Notes under the pieces: generated by a model
The model's input: the letters and a program-made list of their open reading frames with translations, nothing else
Database searches by the model: none
What the model was told of the DNA's origin: nothing
Position numbers and translations under genes: made by a program
Shown: positions 1 through 7,708 of the stretch, in pieces
Layout of the letters: every line of letters starts with the position of its first letter
How positions within the stretch are numbered: the stretch's first letter is position 1
DNA from: Chryseobacterium takakiae
GTDB lineage: Bacteria; Bacteroidota; Bacteroidia; Flavobacteriales; Weeksellaceae
Length of the DNA: 64,000 nucleotides
Assembly: GCF_900129385.1 (NCBI RefSeq)
Contig: NZ_FQVO01000007.1
Span: forward strand, 62,001 to 126,000
Direction of reading: 5' to 3'

Positions 1-1
1 G

Positions 2-388
2 GAACTCGATGTAGAGGAAAAATACGGTATGATCCAGCATATTATCAATGGTACGGAGATAGCGCTCAGCAAAGCTTTTACTTATGAAGACAAATTAGAT
101 ATTTTTAAAAAGATTTTTTCTCAGGTACTTATGAATACTGCCGAATATACAGATTTCGAAAATTTGTTGTGGGCATTTCAGGTTATTTCTGATATAGGGA
201 AGCTACCGGAAGAAAAATGGTTGGAAAATGTGAATTCCTCATTTTACAAATTGAAGTATGCGCCAAAATCTTTACAGAAAATAATCGTGCAGACTGTAAT
301 ATCATATAGTAAAGATCATCTTCAAGAGTTCGTAATGAAGCCTGCATTTAATGAAAATATAAAGTTTTTGGAAGTAAACCTAAATTAG
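2..388 (+). CDS. Hypothetical protein, 5' end outside the window
   Basis: The reading frame is open from the first bases of the window, so the start codon probably lies upstream; the first internal ATG is at 29. About 129 codons are visible. The product is charged, soluble-looking and probably helical, with no signal peptide or membrane segment in the visible part. I recognise no family. It ends 12 bases before the C39 exporter gene on the same strand, so the two are probably co-transcribed. A role linked to peptide export or modification is possible but rests only on position. Confidence 0.55.
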   Translation, partial: ELDVEEKYGMIQHIINGTEIALSKAFTYEDKLDIFKKIFSQVLMNTAEYTDFENLLWAFQVISDIGKLPEEKWLENVNSSFYKLKYAPKSLQKIIVQTVISYSKDHLQEFVMKPAFNENIKFLEVNLN

Positions 389-400
389 AGAAATACATCA

Positions 401-2590
401 ATGTTTAATAATTCATTTCCATTTTTTTTTCAGATAGAACAGGCGGATTGTGGAGCGACATGTCTGAAGACAATACTCAAATATTATGGAAAAGATTGTG
501 ATACATCTTACCTTAGAGAGTTAACGGAAGTTACAAGAACAGGAGTTTCACTGGCTGATATACATTCTGCTGCCCAAAAATTACATTTTCATTCTACACC
601 CTTCAGGATAACCGTTGATAATTTGAAGGAGGATGTGCATTTGCCTTGTATATTGCATTGGGAGCAGGATCATTTCGTGGTTTTATACAAAATAAAGGAT
701 GATAAGTTCTATATTTCCGATCCTAAATTTGGAAAAGTAATTCTGAAACATAAGGAATTTTTAAAGTTATGGCAAAATAATAACAAAGATGGTATTGGTA
801 TTCAGCTTATTCCAAAAGAAGAATTTCTCAATTTAATACTTCCGGTACAAAAAGATTATGTTAAAAATTTAGCAATATTTGTTAAGCAAAATCTTGTAGG
901 GCAGAGACAAAAAATATTTTGGATTGTTTTATTGACTTTGATCAGTACAATTATTTCTTATATACTTCCACAGGCTATAAAAGAAATGTTTGATTCGGCT
1001 TATTCCAAAAACAGTACCAATATTCTAATCTCAGTATTTGTCTTTCAGCTGGTTTTGTTTTTGGGACAATCCATTGTGAATACGGTACAGAATTTTGTAG
1101 GGATACACTTCAGCTCTCAGGTCAGCATTAAGATGCTCAACGGATTGCTTAATAAAGTAGTAAAGCTACCGGTCTCTTTTTTTGAAAACAAATTGTATTC
1201 GGATATTTTGCAGAAAATAGATGATCAGAATAAAATTGAAACCCTCTTAACCAGACAGTTTATCGGTGCTTTTTTTTCATTGACGCTTTTTATATGCCTG
1301 GAAATAAGACTTTTTGTCTACAATAAATACATTGCATTAGGAATGCTGTTGTTTGTAGTAGTTTCTATTTTCTGGATTTCATTGTTTTATGATAATCGTA
1401 GAAAAATTGATTATTACGCCTTTCGATTAAATTCCGAAAATAAAAATCAGCTTGTAGAGCTTATAACGGGAATGGTTTCTGTAAAAATAAGCAATGCCCA
1501 TTTTTTCAAAATTGCAAACTGGCAGGAAACTCAAAAAAAAATATATGACAATAGGATAAAAAGCCTGATTCTTGAAAATTATCAAACCAACGTGATTTCT
1601 GTTTTAAAGCAGTTCGTGGTTTTATTTATTACTTTTTTATGTACCTATTGGGTAATAAAAGGAAAACTTACAATCGGCGAAATGATCAGTATAGGATATA
1701 TCATTGGTATTATCTCTTCGCAGGCTGAATTTTTTTTCAACTTTTTTAAAACGGTACAGGATGCTAAACTGGTTTATGATCGTACATTATCAATCTACAG
1801 CTCAAAAGATGAAAATGAAAATTTGAAAAAAGGTAATCCTGTCATTCTGGACCAGGATATTACGATCAGTAATATGTATTATAAATATGGTGGGGCTAAC
1901 CAGCCTTACGTTTTAAAAAATATTAACCTCGAAATCGAAAACTCTAATATTATAGCAATTGTAGGGGAAAGCGGAAGCGGTAAATCTACCCTGATGAAAC
2001 TCTTACTTAATTTTTATACTCCAACCAAAGGTGAAATAAATATTGGAAGTGAAGCTTTATTCGGAATAGATCATGATTGGTGGAGGGATAACTGTGGAGT
2101 AGTTATGCAGGATTCTTATATATTCAGCGGATCTATCGGAGACAATATTTCTATGGAAGGCGACAGCTGGGATGAGGAAAGGCTTATTTACGCCTGCAAA
2201 TTGGCAAATATTCATAGTTTTATCATGAATCTTCCGCTTAAATTCAATACTAAAATTGGAAATTCCGGCTCAGATCTGAGTGGAGGACAAAAACAAAGAA
2301 TACTTATCGCAAGAGCGGTTTATAAAAATCCGCAATTTATATTTCTGGATGAGGCAACGTCTGCGCTTGATGCAGAAAATGAGATGATTATTCATAATAA
2401 TCTGAATAATTTCTTTAGAGGAAAGACAGTGGTAATTATTGCCCACCGCTTATCTACAGTAAAAAATGCCGATAAAATTATAACTTTAAAAAATGGGGAA
2501 GTCGTTGAAGAAGGCAATCATGAAGAATTAATATTCAGAAGAGGAGAATATTACAATCTCGTAAAAAATCAATTAGAATTAAGTAAATAA
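401..2590 (+). CDS. C39-peptidase ABC exporter (bacteriocin/peptide type)
   Basis: A 729-residue inner-membrane exporter that should cleave the leader from a peptide and pump the peptide out. Residues 1-130 form a peptidase C39 domain with the catalytic set visible: C17 in QADCGATCL, H91 in DHFVVLY and D107 in ISDPKFG. A six-helix ABC membrane domain follows (about 160-460). The C-terminal ATPase domain has Walker A GESGSGKST near 521-529, signature LSGGQKQR near 626 and Walker B FIFLDEATSALD. The length is normal for this family. The GLPGLI gene follows after 6 bases. No HlyD-type partner and no obvious leader-peptide substrate gene is visible here, so the cargo is unknown. Confidence 0.92.
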   Translation: MFNNSFPFFFQIEQADCGATCLKTILKYYGKDCDTSYLRELTEVTRTGVSLADIHSAAQKLHFHSTPFRITVDNLKEDVHLPCILHWEQDHFVVLYKIKDDKFYISDPKFGKVILKHKEFLKLWQNNNKDGIGIQLIPKEEFLNLILPVQKDYVKNLAIFVKQNLVGQRQKIFWIVLLTLISTIISYILPQAIKEMFDSAYSKNSTNILISVFVFQLVLFLGQSIVNTVQNFVGIHFSSQVSIKMLNGLLNKVVKLPVSFFENKLYSDILQKIDDQNKIETLLTRQFIGAFFSLTLFICLEIRLFVYNKYIALGMLLFVVVSIFWISLFYDNRRKIDYYAFRLNSENKNQLVELITGMVSVKISNAHFFKIANWQETQKKIYDNRIKSLILENYQTNVISVLKQFVVLFITFLCTYWVIKGKLTIGEMISIGYIIGIISSQAEFFFNFFKTVQDAKLVYDRTLSIYSSKDENENLKKGNPVILDQDITISNMYYKYGGANQPYVLKNINLEIENSNIIAIVGESGSGKSTLMKLLLNFYTPTKGEINIGSEALFGIDHDWWRDNCGVVMQDSYIFSGSIGDNISMEGDSWDEERLIYACKLANIHSFIMNLPLKFNTKIGNSGSDLSGGQKQRILIARAVYKNPQFIFLDEATSALDAENEMIIHNNLNNFFRGKTVVIIAHRLSTVKNADKIITLKNGEVVEEGNHEELIFRRGEYYNLVKNQLELSK

Positions 2591-2596
2591 ATTAAA

Positions 2597-3430
2597 ATGA
2601 AAAAAATAACAATATTTATAGCTGTCATTTTGTTTGCATTATCATATTCTCAAACAAACCGGTTTTATTATGAGGTAAAGATGAGAAACACTAATGCGGA
2701 CGACTATAGGACAAGCGGAATGGTTCTCGACATAAATCCGGAGTCAATAAAGTTTTATGATGAGGATTTTATTGAGGTAGATTCTCTAAACAAAGCAGCG
2801 GAAGAAAAAAAAGTAGGATATGGCTCAAGGGCAAGTACTAAAACCGATCAGCTTATAGTAAGAAAACCAAACTCTTTTAAAAATACATGGTATAGGGATT
2901 TTTTTGATTATTTTGCCGTACAGACCAATGATGAGATGACGTGGAAAATTTTGCCTGAAACAACTACTTATCAAGGGTATAATCTGCAAAAGGCCACCAC
3001 TGAATTCGGTGGACGCTCATGGATTGCATGGTTTTGTAAAGAAATCCCCATTAACGAAGGACCTTATAAGTTTAGAGGATTACCCGGACTGATATTTCTG
3101 TTGTCTGATACCAATGAGGATGTTATTTACAAGCTGGTTAAAAACAAAAAACTAAATTATACCTATAATACAAATAATTTTCTCGAAAAGCATTACGATA
3201 AAAATGCAGTTAAAATTTCTTTGAAAAAATATAATGATTATCTTATAGATATCTATGAAAATCCTACAAGGATGTTTAGGGATCAGGTGAATAACGGAAG
3301 TTCTGTTTCTTTTAAGGATAAAGAAGTTAAAAGCCCTGAAGAACTGAACCAGATGAAAAAAAATATGCAAAGAATGATAAAATCCCGGTATATACCCGTA
3401 GAATTAAATACAAGGCCTAATTTTCAATAA
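2597..3430 (+). CDS. GLPGLI family protein
   Basis: A 277-residue exported protein. Residues 1-19 are a signal peptide (lysines, hydrophobic core, then SYSQ). The family motif is present exactly as GLPGLI near residue 160, in YKFRGLPGLIFLLSD. This Bacteroidota-specific family has no established biochemical role. The gene starts 6 bases after the C39 exporter, which makes co-transcription likely. That position hints at a part in envelope handling of the exported peptide, but this is inference. The C-terminal third is basic and lacks further recognisable motifs. Confidence 0.88.
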   Translation: MKKITIFIAVILFALSYSQTNRFYYEVKMRNTNADDYRTSGMVLDINPESIKFYDEDFIEVDSLNKAAEEKKVGYGSRASTKTDQLIVRKPNSFKNTWYRDFFDYFAVQTNDEMTWKILPETTTYQGYNLQKATTEFGGRSWIAWFCKEIPINEGPYKFRGLPGLIFLLSDTNEDVIYKLVKNKKLNYTYNTNNFLEKHYDKNAVKISLKKYNDYLIDIYENPTRMFRDQVNNGSSVSFKDKEVKSPEELNQMKKNMQRMIKSRYIPVELNTRPNFQ

Positions 3431-3486
3431 TGGTATAGTGCTAACTTTGAAGTGAGGCATTATGAAATTGACTTTTTTAAACAAAG

Positions 3487-3521
3487 CCCGTCATACAAAG
3501 GTCATTAATTTGTATGACGGG
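3487..3521. terminator. 13-bp perfect hairpin between convergent genes
   Basis: A perfect 13-bp stem (3487-3499 with 3509-3521, 9-base loop) lies between the stop of the GLPGLI gene and the stop of the convergent OsmC gene. The T-tract is weak on both sides, so termination is inferred from position and symmetry. Confidence 0.5.
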
Positions 3522-3529
3522 AACAGATA

Positions 3530-3946
3530 TTAATTTAATGTGTAATGTACGGTAATTTTTGTATTTAACAATTTGGAAACCGGGCAGTTTGCTTCTGCGT
3601 CTCTCACAAGTTCGTCGAATTTCGCAGGATCTATACCTGAAACCTTCGCAGATAGCGAAAGGTTGGATTGTGTAATGCTTCCGTCTTCCAGTACAATTTC
3701 ACATTCAGTTCTCAGCTCATCTGCTGCAAAACCCGCTGCCTGAATATTAAAAGCCAGTTTCATACTGAAACATCCCGCATGTGCTGCGGCAATAAGCTCT
3801 TCCGGATTGGTGCCGATGCCGTCTGCAAAACGGGAATTGAAGCCGTATTGTGTATCATTCAGTACCGTGCTTTGAGTGTTTAAACTGCCTTTTCCTTCTT
3901 TACCTGTTCCGCTCCATAATGCGGTTGATTTTCTTTTGATCTGCAT
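3530..3946 (-). CDS. OsmC/Ohr family peroxiredoxin
   Basis: A 138-residue cytoplasmic thiol peroxidase of the OsmC family, expected to reduce organic hydroperoxides. The two redox cysteines are visible: C59 in AAHAGCFSM and C121 in AEANCPVSK. The conserved acidic pair at 49-50 is also present. The length is typical for the family. The sequence resembles the OsmC branch (N-terminal [10 protein letters not shown] stretch) more than Ohr. It lies 39 bases downstream of the DJ-1/PfpI gene on the same strand, so the two stress genes are probably expressed together. Confidence 0.9.
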   Translation of the reverse strand: MQIKRKSTALWSGTGKEGKGSLNTQSTVLNDTQYGFNSRFADGIGTNPEELIAAAHAGCFSMKLAFNIQAAGFAADELRTECEIVLEDGSITQSNLSLSAKVSGIDPAKFDELVRDAEANCPVSKLLNTKITVHYTLN

Positions 3947-3985
3947 ACTTTTGTGTTTATAGTTTAATGTTTTTAAAAAAAATGG

Positions 3986-4756
3986 TTACTCGCCCAACGC
4001 GGCAATAATTGCTTTAGCAGTTTCACTCCCGCTGAAATTTTGCTGTCCGGTTACAAGATTGCCGTCCCTTACCGCAAAACCCTTCCATAAACCGGCTTGG
4101 ATATAGTTGGCACCAATAGCTTTCATTTCATCCTCAATTCTCCATGGCATAATATGTTGATCTCTCGGCAAAAGATTATAGTCCCAGACTGCGTTATCTG
4201 CAAAATCTTCCTCTACGTTGGCAAATCCCGTTACTGTTTTTCCTTTGGCAAGGTATTCTCCATTCCTTAGTTTCGCATATTTAAGTATGGCAACACCGTG
4301 ACATAATGCTGCGGCTATTTTGCCTGCTTCGTAGAAAGACACAAATTTTTGGTGCAAGACTGTCGCTTCAGCAAAACTAAACATCGGGGCCTGTCCGCCA
4401 GCGACTATAATAGCATCAAATTCAGCAACATCAATATCGGCGACTTTTCTAGTGTTTTCAACAAGGCTTTTTAAAGAAGGTGTATGAATAAACCCCTGGC
4501 TTATAAGATCTGTGGAGGAGTAGCCGCTCGGGTCATTAGGATCACTCATGGCATCTGCTTCACATCTGCCTCCATCGGGAGAAAATATTTCTACATGGTA
4601 TCCTTTTTCTGAAAATTCATAATAGGGGTGGGTGAGTTCACTCCACCAAAATCCAACAGGCCAACCTGTAGTGGTTGAAATGGCTGGGTTGGCAATTACC
4701 ATAGCAATTTTTTTCGGGCTCTCGGGGCGAACCGCATTTGTGTTTTTCAGACTCAT
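3986..4756 (-). CDS. DJ-1/PfpI family protein (Hsp31-like)
   Basis: A 256-residue type 1 glutamine amidotransferase-like protein of the DJ-1/PfpI superfamily. The nucleophile elbow is visible as C152-H153 in AAALCHGVA. E40 in GFWWSE matches the acidic partner used in the Hsp31 and glyoxalase III branch. Such proteins act as glyoxalases or holdases in the cytoplasm; which one applies here cannot be read from sequence. It is the first gene of a likely two-gene stress unit with OsmC. The stretch 4757-5013 upstream shows no gene. Confidence 0.88.
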   Translation of the reverse strand: MSLKNTNAVRPESPKKIAMVIANPAISTTTGWPVGFWWSELTHPYYEFSEKGYHVEIFSPDGGRCEADAMSDPNDPSGYSSTDLISQGFIHTPSLKSLVENTRKVADIDVAEFDAIIVAGGQAPMFSFAEATVLHQKFVSFYEAGKIAAALCHGVAILKYAKLRNGEYLAKGKTVTGFANVEEDFADNAVWDYNLLPRDQHIMPWRIEDEMKAIGANYIQAGLWKGFAVRDGNLVTGQQNFSGSETAKAIIAALGE

Positions 4757-5013
4757 TTTTGTTTTTTTACAGGTGCAAATTAATTACATATCCGCATTAA
4801 ATCAATATGGGCTCTTTTTGTAATAAGCTAACATTTTTGTAAGTGATCATTTACAGAGGATAACTATAATCCTGTGAAGATAAATAAACTTGACTATTCT
4901 GATTTAATGGGGATGCTAAAGGTTGGGCTGTAGAGAAGTTCTAGTAGGAAAAATATATAGTTAAAGTATCGAAACGAATGTGATAAAAAAACTAATAGCA
5001 AAAGCTATAAGGT

Positions 5014-5087
5014 TGAACGCGAAGGATTCGAACCTTTGACCGTCCCGATATAAATCGGCATGCTTTATCCGCTTAAGCGATCAATAA
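5014..5087 (-). pseudogene. Decayed tRNA-Arg copy 1
   Basis: This is clearly derived from the tRNA-Arg(TCT) at 5330-5403. The T arm and 3' acceptor half are nearly intact, but the 5' acceptor half has been replaced so it cannot pair. The anticodon arm is replaced by an imperfect palindrome with no 7-base loop. The following terminator is reduced to a fragment near 5000-5013. It should not make a working tRNA. Confidence 0.7.
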
Positions 5088-5133
5088 ACTTTTATTGGAA
5101 AAATAGTATAAAGTATGGAAATGCATATAAATA

Positions 5134-5166
5134 AAAAACCTCACAACAAAAAGCTATGAGGTTTTT
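5134..5166 (-). terminator. Terminator after decayed tRNA-Arg copy 2
   Basis: On the minus strand a 10-bp stem (AAAAACCTCA type) around a short loop ends in a T-run. It is one of several near-identical terminators that follow each tRNA-Arg copy in this field. Confidence 0.65.
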
Positions 5167-5169
5167 CTG

Positions 5170-5244
5170 TGAGCGCGAAAGGATTCGAACCTTTGACCGT
5201 CCCGATATAAATCGGGATGCTTTATCCGCTTAAGCGATCAATAA
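5170..5244 (-). pseudogene. Decayed tRNA-Arg copy 2
   Basis: The D arm, T arm and 3' acceptor half match tRNA-Arg(TCT); the D stem is changed on both sides so it still pairs. The 5' acceptor half does not pair with the 3' half. The anticodon arm is a perfect 7-bp palindrome around TTAT, leaving a 4, 6 or 8-base loop and never 7. It is most likely non-functional as a tRNA. Confidence 0.72.
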
Positions 5245-5293
5245 GTTTTTATTGAAAAAATATAGTATAAAAGTATCGAAACTAATATATAGC

Positions 5294-5326
5294 AAAAAAC
5301 CTCATAACAAAAGCTATGAGGTCTTT
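5294..5326 (-). terminator. Terminator after tRNA-Arg
   Basis: An inverted repeat of the same AAAAAACCTCATA family as at 5134 and 6114 sits directly 3' of the tRNA-Arg on the minus strand and ends in a T-run. Confidence 0.65.
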
Positions 5327-5329
5327 CTG

Positions 5330-5403
5330 TGAGCGCGAAAGGATTCGAACCTTTGACCGTCTGCTTAGAAGGCAGATGCTCTATCCAGCTGAGCTACGCA
5401 CCC
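5330..5403 (-). tRNA. tRNA-Arg(TCT)
   Basis: A complete 74-base cloverleaf with a 7-bp acceptor stem (GGGTGCG with CGCGCTC, including G-U pairs), D arm GCTC/GAGC, anticodon loop CTTCTAA and a standard T arm. CCA is not encoded. It is identical to the copy at 6148-6221 and lies 17 bases downstream of tRNA-Pro. Confidence 0.95.
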
Positions 5404-5420
5404 TAAAATAAAGTTTAAAG

Positions 5421-5495
5421 TCGGGGCGGCAGGATTCGAACCTGCGACCTCCTGGTCCCAAACCAGGCGCGATGACCGGACTACGCTACGCCCCG
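5421..5495 (-). tRNA. tRNA-Pro(TGG)
   Basis: A complete cloverleaf with a CGGGGCG acceptor stem, anticodon loop TTTGGGA (anticodon TGG) and a normal T arm. It is identical to the copy at 6268-6342. It is the first RNA of the downstream minus-strand unit. Confidence 0.95.
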
Positions 5496-5538
5496 ATGAG
5501 GTCATCTTTAACAAGAATTACCTTGTTTTTTGTGGGTG

Positions 5539-5546
5539 CAAATATA
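5539..5546 (-). promoter_or_regulatory. Probable -7 element of the downstream tRNA-Pro/Arg unit
   Basis: On the minus strand this reads TATATTTG, a match to TAnnTTTG, 43 bases upstream of tRNA-Pro. The same octamer precedes the second tRNA unit at 6493. No convincing -33 TTTG was found at the right spacing. Confidence 0.45.
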
Positions 5547-5645
5547 GAGTCTTTTTTTGAATTATAAAAATAAAATCGTAATAATTTTTTAACAATAATA
5601 TTTAATTAAATTTACACGATTCATAACCATTGCTTTATAAGTTTC

Positions 5646-6014
5646 ATGATCAGAAAAATTTTACTTTTATTGTTTTCATTAATGATGATTTCAATTGCTT
5701 TTAATTATTATATCGAGAAAAAACTTAGCACTACATTTTTGGACATAGACCAGGAAAATTTACAATATTTAGAGCATCTTTCCAATGCCAATTTCTATGC
5801 GTACGGAATTGAAAATATAGGCGAAAATTTGCAACACGAATTGCATAAAATGGATATGGATAAATGTACATTAGAGGTAAGAAGAGATTATTTTTATTTT
5901 TTTCAAAATAAGGCTATTGATATTAGTAATGGTAAACAATGCCTGAGAATATATGTAAATTATAACCTTTTCAAATCTGTGTTTAGTATTTTAGGTTTTA
6001 AATCGTGTGAGTAA
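5646..6014 (+). CDS. Hypothetical membrane-anchored or exported protein
   Basis: A 122-residue protein I do not recognise. Residues 1-20 form a hydrophobic signal or anchor (MIRKILLLLFSLMMISIAF); the rest is polar and acidic with two or three cysteines (C75, C99 and one near the end). It is the only protein gene inside the tRNA field, lies opposite to the tRNAs, and is bracketed by duplicated Pro-Arg tRNA units. That setting fits a gene carried along by, or inserted during, tRNA duplication. AT-rich codon use is obvious. No function is assigned. Confidence 0.55.
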   Translation: MIRKILLLLFSLMMISIAFNYYIEKKLSTTFLDIDQENLQYLEHLSNANFYAYGIENIGENLQHELHKMDMDKCTLEVRRDYFYFFQNKAIDISNGKQCLRIYVNYNLFKSVFSILGFKSCE

Positions 6015-6031
6015 ATAAAAAATGATAAAAC

Positions 6032-6056
6032 AAAAAACCTCATAACAAAAGCTATA
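6032..6056 (-). other. Orphan half of a tRNA-Arg terminator
   Basis: This stretch copies the left arm and loop of the terminator at 6114-6146 but lacks the right arm. No tRNA is attached. It looks like the scar of a further lost tRNA-Arg copy. Confidence 0.5.
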
Positions 6057-6113
6057 TTTATTTAGCGATTGAGAAAAGAGGATGTAGCAATAACATATAG
6101 AGCTAATGTAAAC

Positions 6114-6146
6114 AAAAAACCTCATAACAAAAGCTATGAGGTTTTT
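6114..6146 (-). terminator. Terminator after upstream tRNA-Arg copy
   Basis: A stem of 12-13 bp (AAAAAACCTCATA with TATGAGGTTTTT) directly 3' of tRNA-Arg on the minus strand, ending in a run of six T. Confidence 0.7.
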
Positions 6147-6147
6147 G

Positions 6148-6221
6148 TGAGCGCGAAAGGATTCGAACCTTTGACCGTCTGCTTAGAAGGCAGATGCTCT
6201 ATCCAGCTGAGCTACGCACCC
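6148..6221 (-). tRNA. tRNA-Arg(TCT), second identical copy
   Basis: Base-for-base identical to the tRNA at 5330-5403, with anticodon TCT. It is the last RNA of the Ser-Pro-Arg unit read from the promoter at 6493-6524. Confidence 0.95.
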
Positions 6222-6267
6222 ATTAAAAGTTGATTCCTGCTTAATGATCTTTAAGCATTTAAAAAAG

Positions 6268-6342
6268 TCGGGGCGGCAGGATTCGAACCTGCGACCTCCT
6301 GGTCCCAAACCAGGCGCGATGACCGGACTACGCTACGCCCCG
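6268..6342 (-). tRNA. tRNA-Pro(TGG), second identical copy
   Basis: Identical to the tRNA at 5421-5495, with anticodon loop TTTGGGA. It lies between tRNA-Ser and tRNA-Arg. Confidence 0.95.
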
Positions 6343-6361
6343 AAAAAGATATATAGAAAAG

Positions 6362-6446
6362 CGGAGGGTAAGGGATTCGAACCCTTGCGACACTTTCGCG
6401 TCGACAGTTTAGCAAACTGCTCCGTTAACCACTCCGGCAACCCTCC
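6362..6446 (-). tRNA. tRNA-Ser(GCT)
   Basis: An 85-base class II tRNA with acceptor GGAGGGT/ACCCTCC, anticodon loop TTGCTAA (GCT), and a long variable arm with a CGACGC...GTGTCG-type stem. It is the first RNA of this minus-strand unit. Confidence 0.95.
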
Positions 6447-6492
6447 TGTTTATCTTCGTTTTTTAATGATCGTTGTTCCTTTATTGCGAGTG

Positions 6493-6524
6493 CAAATATA
6501 GAATAGATTTCTTTATTTACCAAA
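6493..6524 (-). promoter_or_regulatory. Promoter of the tRNA-Ser-Pro-Arg unit
   Basis: On the minus strand TTTG (6524-6521), a 20-base spacer, then TATATTTG (6500-6493). This is a full Bacteroidota primary-sigma promoter, placed about 47 bases before tRNA-Ser. Confidence 0.75.
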
Positions 6525-6584
6525 TATTTTTCAAGAAATATTTCCGTATTTTTGAGGTAATAAACTAAGAAAAAAAGTAAGCAA

Positions 6585-7610
6585 ATGCGTAAAACATTAT
6601 ATATCATCGGATTAAGTACGGTCGTTTTTTCATGTACTTCACAGCAAAACGCAAAAAAAAGGCAGTACATCCCGAGAACCCCATCAATACAGCCGAAAAC
6701 CACTGCTAATACTACTTCTGAAAAGCCAAAACCGAAGGTTTCTACAGAACACGGAGTAGATTTTTTCACCACCAATATCGCCGATGTGACAAAAAATGAT
6801 AATACCGCAAGTTACGGATCCATTGTTTCTGCAAAACCTGCCGGTTATAAAGTGGTTAAAGACTATTTTCCAGCCATTGCACAGAATTTTAGACAAAGAT
6901 ATCTTATCCTTCATTATACAGCATTGCCGGATGATAAATCCATTACTGTTCTTACACAGCAGGCAGTAAGTGCTCATTACCTGGTAAACAATACTGGAGA
7001 TAATGAAATTTACCAGTTGGTGGACGAAAATAAACGTGCTTATCATGCCGGAGTAAGTGCATGGAGAGCGGATAAAAACCTTAATGATACTTCAATTGGG
7101 ATTGAAATTGTAAATACTGGCTATACAACGGATGCGTCCGGTAAAAGAGTTTTTGCGCCTTTTGACGAAGCGCAGATAAAAAAAGTAGCTGCTTTGGTAA
7201 AAGATATTGCAACCCGATATCAGATTCCGGCGACAAATATTCTTGCACACTCTGATATTGCACCTACCAGAAAACAGGATCCGGGACCATTGTTTCCGTG
7301 GAAAAGATTGTATGATGAATATCAGATCGGGATGTGGTATGATGATGCTGCTAAACAAAATTATTATGACCTGGCCGTTTCCACGGATTTCCCATCGAAA
7401 TATAATGATTCAACATTTATTTTTAATGTTCAGACGCAGTTACAGAAATTCGGGTACGCATTGGATCTGAGCGGAAGATGGGATGATGCTACCAAGAAAA
7501 CAATAGAAGCTTTCCAGTATCACTTCAGACCGCAGAATTATGACGGAATCATGGATCCTGAAACGTATGCAATATTACAAGCTTTGGTATTAAAATATCC
7601 GTTAAAATAA
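6585..7610 (+). CDS. N-acetylmuramoyl-L-alanine amidase (AmiD-like lipoprotein)
   Basis: A 341-residue zinc amidase that should cut the bond between muramic acid and the stem peptide. Residues 1-17 are a lipoprotein signal ending at C17 (VVFSC), so it is probably anchored in the outer membrane. A proline/threonine-rich linker leads to an Amidase_2 domain with zinc ligands H110 (LHYTA), H222 (LAHSD) and D232 (QDPGP). A peptidoglycan-binding domain occupies about 265-335. Domain order matches AmiD of Gram-negatives. A TAttTTTG element at 6547-6554 lies shortly upstream. It is followed by aspA with a 98-base AT-rich gap. Confidence 0.92.
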   Translation: MRKTLYIIGLSTVVFSCTSQQNAKKRQYIPRTPSIQPKTTANTTSEKPKPKVSTEHGVDFFTTNIADVTKNDNTASYGSIVSAKPAGYKVVKDYFPAIAQNFRQRYLILHYTALPDDKSITVLTQQAVSAHYLVNNTGDNEIYQLVDENKRAYHAGVSAWRADKNLNDTSIGIEIVNTGYTTDASGKRVFAPFDEAQIKKVAALVKDIATRYQIPATNILAHSDIAPTRKQDPGPLFPWKRLYDEYQIGMWYDDAAKQNYYDLAVSTDFPSKYNDSTFIFNVQTQLQKFGYALDLSGRWDDATKKTIEAFQYHFRPQNYDGIMDPETYAILQALVLKYPLK

Positions 7611-7708
7611 ATGTACAATGTAGCAATTTATAAAAATAACAATGTCTAAATTCTATTACTATATTGGTACACTGTTACATTGATAAATTGTTATATTAAT
7701 TATAAATT

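Noticed and set aside
6244..6501. Open frame of 85 codons across tRNA-Pro and tRNA-Ser
   Set aside because: It reads through two complete tRNA genes on the other strand; the protein is an artefact of tRNA sequence.
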